DNA of 6,443 bases from CAZUVQ01 sp964623915 (GCA_964623915.1 CAZUVQ010000090.1:1-6443); one strand, 5' to 3'. Shown: positions 1 to 5,901, counted from the first letter of the stretch. Numbers and translations: made by a program. The notes: generated by a model from the letters alone, not told the origin.

Positions 1-1
1 G

Positions 2-982
2 GGTCTCAAAGGTGTTACCACAGAAACCGGAGCCGGTCAATGGGGAACCGCCCTTTCAATGGCTTGTTCCTACTTTGATATTGACTGTAAAGTCTATATG
101 GTAAAGGTATCATACGAACAAAAACCCTTCCGCCGCGAGGTTATGAGAACATACGGTGCTTCTGTAGTTCCCTCACCATCTTCTGATACCGCTGTCGGCC
201 GTAAGATTTTAGCAGAGCACCCCGGCACCGGTGGAAGCCTTGGCTGTGCAATTTCAGAAGCAGTTGAGGTAGCAGTTGGCACAGAAGGTTACCGCTATGT
301 CCTTGGCAGCGTACTGAATCAGGTTTTGCTGCACCAATCCATTATTGGCTTGGAAACAAAATCGGCTTTGGATAAATACAATATAAAACCGGACATAATT
401 ATAGGTTGTGCCGGAGGCGGCTCAAACCTTGGTGGTCTTATAGCTCCGTTTATGGGAGAAAAGCTTCGCGGTGAAGCGGATTATCGTATTATCGCCGTTG
501 AACCGGCATCATGCCCCAGCTTAACAAGAGGAAAGTTTGCATATGATTTCTGCGATACCGGTATGGTTTGTCCTCTTGCGAAAATGCACACACTCGGTAG
601 CAGTTATATTCCGGCTCCCGACCATGCCGGTGGTCTTCGCTATCACGGCATGAACACAGCACTATCACAGCTTTACCATGACGGTTATATAGAGGCAGTG
701 TCCGTTAAACAGACAGAGGTTTTTCAGGCTGCTGAAGAGTTCGCACGCATTGAGGGTATTCTTCCGGCACCTGAAAGCAGCCATGCAATTAAAGCGGCAA
801 TAGATGAGGCTTTAAAATGCAAGGAGAGCGGAGAAGAAAAGAATATAGTGTTTGGACTCACAGGAACGGGCTATTTTGATTTGGTAGCATATGAAAAATT
901 CCATAACGGAGTTATGACTGACTATATTCCCTCAGATGAAGAACTTGCCGTAGGTTTTGCAGGTCTTCCTCAGATGGATTAA
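2..982 (+). CDS. TrpB2-type tryptophan synthase beta-like PLP enzyme, 5' truncated by window
   Basis: The reading frame is already open at base 2, so the N-terminus, including the expected PLP-binding lysine, lies outside the window; 326 residues are visible. The family condenses indole with L-serine (some members with O-phosphoserine) to give tryptophan, in the cytoplasm. Visible motifs, counted from base 2: ETGAGQWG at about 8-15, the glycine-rich cofactor-phosphate loop GGGSN at 138-142, EGILPAPESSHA near 251, and GLTGTGYFD at 285-293, where TrpB has its PLP-contacting serine. The HAGGLRYHG stretch near residues 208-216 is a hallmark of the TrpB2 subgroup rather than of TrpB1, which partners TrpA. 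The internal ATG at 59 is not the start, because conserved sequence continues upstream of it. No trpA or other trp gene is visible, so indole salvage is a reasonable inference. There is no obvious hairpin terminator before the next promoter. Confidence 0.93.
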   Translation, partial: GLKGVTTETGAGQWGTALSMACSYFDIDCKVYMVKVSYEQKPFRREVMRTYGASVVPSPSSDTAVGRKILAEHPGTGGSLGCAISEAVEVAVGTEGYRYVLGSVLNQVLLHQSIIGLETKSALDKYNIKPDIIIGCAGGGSNLGGLIAPFMGEKLRGEADYRIIAVEPASCPSLTRGKFAYDFCDTGMVCPLAKMHTLGSSYIPAPDHAGGLRYHGMNTALSQLYHDGYIEAVSVKQTEVFQAAEEFARIEGILPAPESSHAIKAAIDEALKCKESGEEKNIVFGLTGTGYFDLVAYEKFHNGVMTDYIPSDEELAVGFAGLPQMD

Positions 983-1007
983 AATTAACAATACGATTAA
1001 ATTTTTA

Positions 1008-1036
1008 TTGACATAAATGGTGAACCATGATATTAT
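1008..1036 (+). promoter_or_regulatory. Sigma-A promoter of the T-box leader
   Basis: TTGACA (1008-1013) is separated by exactly 17 bases from TATTAT (1031-1036). A TG at 1028-1029, one base before the -10 box, makes it an extended -10 promoter. Transcription would start near 1043, just ahead of the T-box leader. The perfect -35 box and ideal spacing suggest strong initiation, so expression would be set mainly by attenuation in the leader. Confidence 0.85.
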
Positions 1037-1042
1037 ATTGTT

Positions 1043-1310
1043 AATTTACAAATGCAATGAAGGGGAAAAAGTTTTACGGGTGTGTCTTGAGAGAGCTGTT
1101 GGTTGCTGCGAAACAGTGAACGCCGTAAATACGAGCTCACCCCGGAGCAGTCACCTGAAAGTCTTGGCAAGTAAGCGTGAACGGGTTTCTCACCGTTATC
1201 ATGAGAGAGCATCATAAGATGCTCATGAGTGGGTATATTTATACCAATAAGAGTGGTACCGCGGAAGTATAAGCTTTCGTCTCTTACTATTAAGAGACGA
1301 AGGCTTTTTT
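1043..1310 (+). promoter_or_regulatory. T-box riboswitch, probably leucine-specific (CUC specifier)
   Basis: T-box leaders bind a cognate tRNA through a specifier codon, and uncharged tRNA stabilises an antiterminator. Stem I: GGGG (1062-1065) pairs with CCCC (1140-1143), and UUUACGG (1073-1079) pairs perfectly with CCGUAAA (1123-1129). These helices bracket the specifier loop, whose 3' strand reads GAGCUCA. The triplet CUC (1136-1138), followed by the expected A just before the lower helix, indicates leucine; GCU (alanine), one base out of register, is less likely. The stem II region has AGUA (1170-1173) and AACGG (1180-1184) pairing with CCGUU (1193-1197). Stem III is a 7-bp hairpin (1207-1224). 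The T-box core UGGUACCGCG (1254-1263) leaves U opposite the tRNA discriminator, matching A73 of tRNA-Leu. Antiterminator: AGAG (1250-1253) pairs with CUCU (1281-1284), and GCG (1261-1263) pairs with CGU (1278-1280). The competing terminator is listed separately. The class is certain; the amino acid is inferred. Confidence 0.95.
1272..1310 (+). terminator. T-box attenuator (intrinsic terminator)
   Basis: The 15-base arm 1272-1286 pairs with 1291-1305 (one G-U wobble) around the loop CTAT, and T residues run to 1310. Its 5' arm contains CGTCTCT (1278-1284), the same bases the antiterminator uses, so the two structures exclude each other. When tRNA is charged, this stem should form and stop transcription about 60 bases before the start codon of the downstream gene. 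Confidence 0.93.
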
Positions 1311-1354
1311 GTATGCAAGAGTTCGTAGTCGCTTGCGTTCAAAGCTCACTTTTT

Positions 1355-1361
1355 AAGGAGG
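1355..1361 (+). promoter_or_regulatory. Ribosome-binding site fixing the start of the fusion gene
   Basis: AAGGAGG lies 8 bases before the ATG at 1370. An in-frame ATG at 1229 would give a longer protein, but it lies inside the T-box stem III/antiterminator region and has no such site. The start at 1370 also gives MKIAFSTLAC, a normal first strand for this TIM-barrel family. Confidence 0.92.
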
Positions 1362-1369
1362 ATAACATT

Positions 1370-3892
1370 ATGAAAATTGCGTTTTCAACGCTCGCATGTC
1401 CTAATTATTCATGGACAGACATTTATACTATGGCAAAAGACCTCGGATTTGACGGTATTGAAGTTCGTGAAATCGAGAGTGAAAATTCACGTTCGCCTTT
1501 TGCACCGGACAGGTGCCGTGAAACGGCTTCAAAACTTGAAGAGCTGAAAATTACAATCCCATGCCTGTCAACAGGTTGTTGCCTGAAATTTGAAGAAAAA
1601 TTTGAAGAAAATAAAGCTGAAATTGAAAAATATATAAAGGTTGCTCAAATAATAGGCACACCCTATATCCGAATATTAGCAGATTTAGAACCGGCACCGG
1701 CAGGTGAGGTTGACGATAATCTGATTATTAAAGAAATCAGTGAGCTTATTCCTTTGGCAGAGGAATGCGGTGTTATGCTTTTATTGGAAACAAACGGTGT
1801 TTATTCGGATACAGCAAGGCTTCGCAATCTTCTTGACAGTATAAAAAGTGATAATGTTGCGGCACTTTGGGATACACACCACACCTATAGATATGCAGGC
1901 GAGGAACCTGAAAAAACGCTTCAGAATCTTGGTGCGTATATTAAGCATGTACATGTGAAGGATTCACTTTTGGAAAATGACACCACGGTTTATAAAATGA
2001 TGGGTGAAGGTGATTTGCCCATAGCTGAAACGATGAATGCGCTCAAATGTATAAACTATGAGGGGTTTGTTTCCCTTGAATGGGTAAAACGCTGGGCTCC
2101 TGATTTGACAGATGCTGGTATTGTGTTTCCTCATTTTATGGATTATATAAGCCAATATACACAACGCCGCAAATCAAATGGGATTTTATACGATAACGAA
2201 AAGAAAACAGGTAAATACATCTGGAAGAAAAATGAGCTTATAGATTTAACCTTTCCGCAAGTGCTTGACCGTATGGTAGAAGAGTTTCCCGACCAATATG
2301 CATTTAGATATACAACACTTGATTATACAAGAACATATTACGAATTTCAAAGTGAAGTGGATACGTTTGCAAGAGCACTTATCGCCATGGGAGTTAAGAG
2401 GGGTGACCATGTTGCAATATGGGCAACAAACGTGCCTCAATGGTATATTACCTTCTGGGCAACCACAAAAATAGGTGCTGTTTTAGTAACGGTTAATACA
2501 GCATATAAAATTTATGAAGCTGAATACCTGTTAAGACAATCTGATACACATACTCTTGTTATGATTGATGGCTATAAGGATTCCGATTACTTAAAAATCA
2601 TAAAAGAGCTTTGCCCTGAGCTTGAAACGCATGACAAAAACAAGCCTCTTTTTGCGAAAAGACTTCCGTTTTTACGCAATATTGTAACATGCGAAACTTC
2701 ACTTCCCGGTTGCAGGACATGGGAAGAGGCAATTGCCATGTCAGCACAAATTCCTATAGAAGAGGTATACAGAAGGGCGGCAGTTATAAACAAGCATGAT
2801 GTATGCAATATGCAGTATACATCAGGAACAACGGGTTTTCCAAAAGGTGTAATGCTCACACATTACAATGTGGTAAATAACGGAAAGGCAATTGGGGACT
2901 GCATGGATTTGTCAACTGCTGACAAGCTTATGATTCAGGTGCCTATGTTCCACTGTTTTGGTATGGTTCTTGCTATGACGGCCTCAATGACACATGGTAC
3001 TACAATGTGTCCAATTCCGGCATTCTCACCGAGACTTGGTCTGGAGTGTATTAATAAAGAAAAAATTACGTGCTTTCACGGTGTTCCAACCATGTTTATT
3101 GCCATGCTTTCGCATGAGGACTTTGCAAATACAGATTTCAGTCATGTGAGAACGGGTATTATGGCAGGCTCGCCATGCCCTGTAAAAACCATGCAGGATG
3201 TTATGGAAAAAATGAATATGTCAGAAATCTGCATAACATATGGTCAGACAGAAGCTTCGCCTGCAATAACCATGAGCAAAACCACAGACCCCATTGATGT
3301 ACGCGTAAGCACTGTCGGGGGTAAAATTTTTGGTGTTGAATGTAAAATAGTTGACCCTGAAACGGGCGAGGATTTACCGGATAATGTTGATGGTGAGCTT
3401 GTTGCCCGAGGCTATAACATAATGAAAGGGTATTATAAAATGCCCCAGGCAACGGCTGCTGCTATTGATAAGGATGGTTGGCTTCATACTGGTGACCTTG
3501 CAAGGCGTACCCCCGAAGGGCATTTTAAAATAACAGGAAGAATTAAGGATATGATTATCCGAGGTGGGGAAAATATATATCCAAAGGAAATTGAAGACTT
3601 TATTTATACACATGAAAAGGTACTTGATGTGCAGGTTATAGGAGTTCCCGACAAGCAGTACGGTGAAGAAATCATGGCATGTGTTATAGTGAAGGAAGGT
3701 GAAATCATGACGGAGGAAGAACTCAAGGATTATATCAGGGCAAATATTGCAAAACACAAGGTGCCCAGGTACATTAATTTTGTCAATGAATTTCCTATGA
3801 ATGCAGCGGGTAAAATACTGAAATACAAAATGCGCGAACAGGCTATTGAGTTATTAAAGCTTCAGGATGCCGCCAATATTGTAACGGCTTGA
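1370..3892 (+). CDS. Fusion protein: xylose-isomerase-like TIM barrel + ACSF2-like acyl-CoA synthetase
   Basis: The product is 840 residues. Residues 1 to about 265 form a sugar phosphate isomerase/epimerase-type TIM barrel. Likely divalent-metal ligands sit at strand ends: E140 (LLLETN), D168 (WDTHH), H195 (HVHVKD) and E237 (SLEW). After a short polar linker (about 266-285), the rest is a complete adenylate-forming ligase that makes acyl-CoA from a carboxylic acid, ATP and CoA. It has YTSGTTGFPKG at 483-493, YGQTEASP at 624-631, HTGD with D709, GRIKDMIIRGGENIYP from 723, and the C-terminal catalytic lysine K815 in AAGKILK. By recall it closely resembles the ACSF2-like group of medium/long-chain ligases, whose normal length is about 550 residues. 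Both halves look intact, with no stop or in-frame ribosome-binding site between them. No signal peptide or membrane segment is seen. The T-box controls expression. The acid substrate and the barrel's reaction are unknown; a branched-chain acid is an inference from the leucine-type leader. Confidence 0.93.
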   Translation: MKIAFSTLACPNYSWTDIYTMAKDLGFDGIEVREIESENSRSPFAPDRCRETASKLEELKITIPCLSTGCCLKFEEKFEENKAEIEKYIKVAQIIGTPYIRILADLEPAPAGEVDDNLIIKEISELIPLAEECGVMLLLETNGVYSDTARLRNLLDSIKSDNVAALWDTHHTYRYAGEEPEKTLQNLGAYIKHVHVKDSLLENDTTVYKMMGEGDLPIAETMNALKCINYEGFVSLEWVKRWAPDLTDAGIVFPHFMDYISQYTQRRKSNGILYDNEKKTGKYIWKKNELIDLTFPQVLDRMVEEFPDQYAFRYTTLDYTRTYYEFQSEVDTFARALIAMGVKRGDHVAIWATNVPQWYITFWATTKIGAVLVTVNTAYKIYEAEYLLRQSDTHTLVMIDGYKDSDYLKIIKELCPELETHDKNKPLFAKRLPFLRNIVTCETSLPGCRTWEEAIAMSAQIPIEEVYRRAAVINKHDVCNMQYTSGTTGFPKGVMLTHYNVVNNGKAIGDCMDLSTADKLMIQVPMFHCFGMVLAMTASMTHGTTMCPIPAFSPRLGLECINKEKITCFHGVPTMFIAMLSHEDFANTDFSHVRTGIMAGSPCPVKTMQDVMEKMNMSEICITYGQTEASPAITMSKTTDPIDVRVSTVGGKIFGVECKIVDPETGEDLPDNVDGELVARGYNIMKGYYKMPQATAAAIDKDGWLHTGDLARRTPEGHFKITGRIKDMIIRGGENIYPKEIEDFIYTHEKVLDVQVIGVPDKQYGEEIMACVIVKEGEIMTEEELKDYIRANIAKHKVPRYINFVNEFPMNAAGKILKYKMREQAIELLKLQDAANIVTA

Positions 3893-3899
3893 TTTATGT

Positions 3900-3942
3900 G
3901 GGGCTGTGACAAAATGCACTATTTTGTCACAGCCCCAATTTT
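3900..3942 (+). terminator. Intrinsic terminator after the fusion gene
   Basis: A perfect 16-bp stem (3900-3915 with 3921-3936, GGGGCTGTGACAAAAT arm) encloses the loop GCACT and is followed by AATTTT. It starts 7 bases after the stop codon. The U-tract is short and interrupted, so some read-through into thpR is plausible; I see no separate promoter in the 33 bases between this hairpin and the thpR start. Confidence 0.8.
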
Positions 3943-3969
3943 AGAGTCTTAATAGGAGTGCATATATCA

Positions 3970-4479
3970 ATGAGGCTATTTATATCAATTAATTTCAATG
4001 ATGAGATTAAAAATGAACTGATAAAAGTGCGTGATGAAATTAAAGCAGATTCGGTAAGCGGTAATTTCACCGATGAAAGCAATTTTCACCTGACACTTGT
4101 CTTTATCGGTGAGGTGTCTTCTGCTGATATGATATGCCCTATTCTTGATAAAATTGAAACGAAGAGTTTTGAGTTGTGTTTGCAAGGGATTGACAGGTTC
4201 AGGCGAACAGGAGGAGACATCTTTTTCGCAGGTGTGAAAAAAACAAAAGAACTTATCATTTTACAAACAACCCTTAAAAAGGAGCTTATAAAAAAAGGAT
4301 TTAAAATAGAAACAAGGGATTATTCACCCCATGTAACGTTGGGCCGTCAGGTATTGAGTGAAAAAGTGAGATATTCTATCAGCAATATCCCTATGATTGC
4401 CGATAAGATAAGCCTTATGAAATCAGAGAGAATTCAAGGTAAATTGGTTTATACTGAGATATATAAGAGGATTATTTAA
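3970..4479 (+). CDS. thpR: RNA 2',3'-cyclic phosphodiesterase (2H phosphoesterase, LigT/ThpR family)
   Basis: This 169-residue cytoplasmic protein belongs to the 2H phosphoesterase superfamily, which opens 2',3'-cyclic phosphates on RNA ends; some members also ligate tRNA half-molecules in vitro. Both signature HxTx motifs are present: H40-L-T42 in FHLTLVFIG and H121-V-T123 in SPHVTLGR. Their spacing and the total length fit the bacterial family (about 175-180 residues). The N-terminal MRLFISINF is the usual first strand. The chosen ATG at 3970 has AGGAG (3954-3958) 11 bases upstream; a GTG at 3958 would begin inside that site and is less likely. The gene lies 77 bases after the fusion gene, behind a hairpin, so it may depend partly on read-through. 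An oligo-T run (4483-4490) follows the stop without a clear stem. Confidence 0.93.
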   Translation: MRLFISINFNDEIKNELIKVRDEIKADSVSGNFTDESNFHLTLVFIGEVSSADMICPILDKIETKSFELCLQGIDRFRRTGGDIFFAGVKKTKELIILQTTLKKELIKKGFKIETRDYSPHVTLGRQVLSEKVRYSISNIPMIADKISLMKSERIQGKLVYTEIYKRII

Positions 4480-4488
4480 AACTTTTTT

Positions 4489-4632
4489 TTACACTAACTG
4501 ATTGATTTGTTCAGACGTACGGGCATTTTCAAGTAAAATTTCTTTTATAATTTCTTTTATATCCCTGTCGCAGGCAGAACTGATTTTTATGGTCAATTTC
4601 TGCTTCGACGAAGACGGTTCTTTTTCAGCCAT
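4489..4632 (-). CDS. Small 47-residue protein of unknown function
   Basis: The minus strand carries a 48-codon frame (ATG at 4632-4630, TAA at 4491-4489) with a full AGGAGGG site 7 bases before the ATG. I do not recognise a family. The protein begins MAEKEPSSSK (polar, probably disordered), then a short strand-like LTIKIS, then a charged amphipathic helix through IKEIIKEILLENARTSEQIN, with one cysteine (C21). A strand followed by a helix recalls ribbon-helix-helix DNA-binding proteins, but no clear second helix is present, so this is only a weak resemblance. There is no membrane segment or signal peptide. It converges on thpR, with 9 bases between the two stops. It lies downstream of the cupin gene, but the cupin terminator separates them, and I see no convincing promoter of its own. 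The ribosome-binding site and coding-like composition support a real gene. Confidence 0.72.
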   Translation of the reverse strand: MAEKEPSSSKQKLTIKISSACDRDIKEIIKEILLENARTSEQINQLV

Positions 4633-4639
4633 ATGGGGT

Positions 4640-4646
4640 CCCTCCT
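4640..4646 (-). promoter_or_regulatory. Ribosome-binding site of the 47-residue gene
   Basis: Read on the minus strand, AGGAGGG sits 7 bases before the ATG at 4632. A full Shine-Dalgarno match at ideal spacing is the main evidence that this small frame is translated. Confidence 0.75.
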
Positions 4647-4735
4647 ATAAATATCTTTATGCAGATAGAATTTTTCTTTCTTGTACACAGTATTTTTATA
4701 ATTTTTTAAAAAATGAGCTGCCTGAAATTTGATGT

Positions 4736-4783
4736 AAAAAAATAACCCATTTGTAAGGTTTTTAAAACCTCACAAATGGGTTA
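4736..4783 (-). terminator. Intrinsic terminator of the cupin transcript
   Basis: A long near-perfect inverted repeat (4743-4783; arms TAACCCATTTGT and ACAAATGGGTTA, inner AGGTTTT/AAAACCT, one A/C mismatch) is followed on the minus strand by seven T residues (4742-4736). It lies about 70 bases after the cupin stop codon. On the plus strand no T-run follows the stem, so it acts mainly in the minus direction. Confidence 0.9.
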
Positions 4784-4854
4784 AGATAAGGCAAAAACAA
4801 AAATATAATATTCCAGGTCAGAATACGTGTGTGTTCATAGAACAAACGTAAGTA

Positions 4855-5298
4855 TCAGTGCGCTTCTGCGGCCTCTGATTCGGCTTTTGTTTTATGGACT
4901 GTACCAAAAGGATGCTGCACAGGGGCATATATGGAATACAATTTAAGTTGACCGCTTCCGGTATTTATTAAATTGTGCCATGTACCAGCAGGAATTATAA
5001 AAACAAAATCCTCAAAAACTCTTTGCTGAAAATTAAGCCTGTCTTTGTTTTCACCCATTTTCACAATGCCCTGACCCTCTTCTATACGTATAAATTGATC
5101 AATATTCGGATGAATTTCCAGCCCGATATCTTCTCCGGGTAAAAGGCTCATAAGTGTCAGCTGAAGATGTTTCCCTGTCCATAATGTTGTACGAAAGTTT
5201 TTGTTTTGCTTTGCTGCTTTTTTAATGTTTATAGCAAACGGTTGAGGGCCGTAATCCTTTAATATAATTGGTCTCCAAGCGTTTCTTGTATCAAACAT
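4855..5298 (-). CDS. Small single-domain cupin protein
   Basis: The product is a 147-residue soluble beta-barrel of the cupin superfamily, of the kind often annotated as mannose-6-phosphate isomerase-like or simply cupin-domain protein; its reaction is unknown. Cupin motif 1 lies around residues 55-77 (GEDIGLEIHPNIDQF, then EEGQG). Here the usual HxH...E is replaced by H63-P-N65 and Q68. Motif 2 is intact as PAGTWHNLINTG with H108. The C-terminal YSIYAP..HPFGTVHKTKAE is typical of a Clostridia subgroup that I recall. The ATG at 5298 is preferred over an upstream in-frame TTG at 5310, because GGAGG (5308-5304) sits 5 bases before the ATG and overlaps the TTG region. The gene follows the SOD-like gene by 70 bases on the same strand and ends at a strong terminator, so the two may be co-transcribed. 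Confidence 0.9.
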   Translation of the reverse strand: MFDTRNAWRPIILKDYGPQPFAINIKKAAKQNKNFRTTLWTGKHLQLTLMSLLPGEDIGLEIHPNIDQFIRIEEGQGIVKMGENKDRLNFQQRVFEDFVFIIPAGTWHNLINTGSGQLKLYSIYAPVQHPFGTVHKTKAESEAAEAH

Positions 5299-5303
5299 AA
5301 TAA

Positions 5304-5308
5304 CCTCC
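5304..5308 (-). promoter_or_regulatory. Ribosome-binding site deciding the cupin start
   Basis: GGAGG on the minus strand, 5 bases before the ATG at 5298. It excludes the in-frame TTG at 5310 as the start, since that codon directly abuts this site. Confidence 0.85.
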
Positions 5309-5336
5309 AATATGAAATACTTAAATCCTTAATAAT

Positions 5337-5342
5337 ATTATA
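5337..5342 (-). promoter_or_regulatory. Possible -10 box for the cupin gene
   Basis: A perfect TATAAT on the minus strand lies in the 70-base A+T-rich gap between the SOD-like and cupin genes. No recognisable -35 box stands 16-18 bases upstream, and the preceding TG is one base out of register for an extended -10. It may be a weak internal promoter or chance in A+T-rich DNA. Confidence 0.3.
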
Positions 5343-5368
5343 TGCAATTAATTTGTTATAGTGTTTTT

Positions 5369-5833
5369 TTAGCTTATACGCACTATTTTTCCGCAAGCAA
5401 TTTTTGGACCTGAGCCTCCGCTCGGCTGTGTTGTAAAGTCATCAGGTTTTTCGTGTATAAGTATTGTTTTTCCAATGATTTCATCAACTGAAAAGCGATC
5501 CGTCAGCACCTCCATAAATGCGTAACCGTTATTATTTGAAAATAACGGCGGTAAATCTCCCGCATGATACGGATGAGGGCATGCGTGCGGGTTGTAATGC
5601 GAAAGTGTATCTGCAAATTCATCACCGGTTGTGCCTGTGCAAAATTCTCCTGCATGAATATGAAAGGCGAATATACCTCCGCCGCAGAAACCTGTCTGAT
5701 ATGGAAGATTGTGAATATCGGCATTTACAAGGACACCGTTTCTCGTCTGTTCAAATGTTACAGTACCCACTATATCAGGATAGGTACTGCCTCCTTTAAT
5801 TTGCGCCATAACGCGAGGATTTTCTCTGTACAT
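5369..5833 (-). CDS. Cu/Zn superoxide dismutase-like protein without signal peptide
   Basis: The product is a 154-residue SodC-family protein; the family converts superoxide to peroxide and oxygen. The metal site can be traced fully: copper ligands H58 and H60 (FHIH) and H127 (LIHEKPDD); bridging H79 (HYNP); zinc ligands H87, H90 and D93 (CPHPYHAGD). The spacings equal those of human SOD1 (H63, H71, H80, D83). C65 and C147 match the conserved intramolecular disulfide. The residue equivalent to SOD1 R143, three before the second cysteine, is lysine here (K144). Most bacterial SodC proteins are exported, but this N-terminus (MYRENPRVMAQIKGG) has no hydrophobic segment, so a cytoplasmic location is inferred. 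The start has AGGAGGG (5844-5838) 4 bases before the ATG. The gene has its own promoter and precedes the cupin gene on the same strand. Confidence 0.92.
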   Translation of the reverse strand: MYRENPRVMAQIKGGSTYPDIVGTVTFEQTRNGVLVNADIHNLPYQTGFCGGGIFAFHIHAGEFCTGTTGDEFADTLSHYNPHACPHPYHAGDLPPLFSNNNGYAFMEVLTDRFSVDEIIGKTILIHEKPDDFTTQPSGGSGPKIACGKIVRIS

Positions 5834-5851
5834 TTTACCCTCCTGTCAACC

Positions 5852-5865
5852 GCAGCATTTGCTGC
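5852..5865 (-). other. Short hairpin in the SOD-like gene leader
   Basis: The palindrome GCAGCA-TT-TGCTGC (as read on the plus strand) lies in the 5' untranslated region, about 7 bases upstream of the Shine-Dalgarno site. It could form a 5-6 bp stem in the mRNA, or be a small dyad for a regulator. It has no T-run and is not a terminator. Confidence 0.35.
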
Positions 5866-5901
5866 AATTTTTCATAATAATCTATATTGTTCTCTAAAGT
5901 T

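Noticed and set aside
1131..1138. Reading the specifier as GCU (alanine) or seeking UGG (tryptophan) because of the neighbouring trpB2-like gene
   Set aside because: UGG is absent from the specifier loop. GCU would leave the specifier followed by C rather than the conserved purine A, so CUC fits the loop geometry better.
1017..1217. 66-residue plus-strand frame and a 60-residue minus-strand frame across the leader
   Set aside because: Both lie on the structured T-box RNA, lack ribosome-binding sites, and read as low-quality protein. The helices explain the sequence better.
1229..1369. N-terminal extension of the fusion protein from ATG 1229
   Set aside because: It would translate the T-box antiterminator and terminator. 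The start at 1370 has AAGGAGG 8 bases upstream and matches the family N-terminus.
3374..3757. 127-residue minus-strand frame inside the ligase domain
   Set aside because: It is fully antisense to conserved ligase motifs (HTGD, GRIKDMIIRGGENIYP) and carries no recognisable domain.
4502..4732. 76-residue plus-strand frame after thpR
   Set aside because: It has no ribosome-binding site and odd composition, and it covers the antisense of the better supported 47-residue minus-strand gene.
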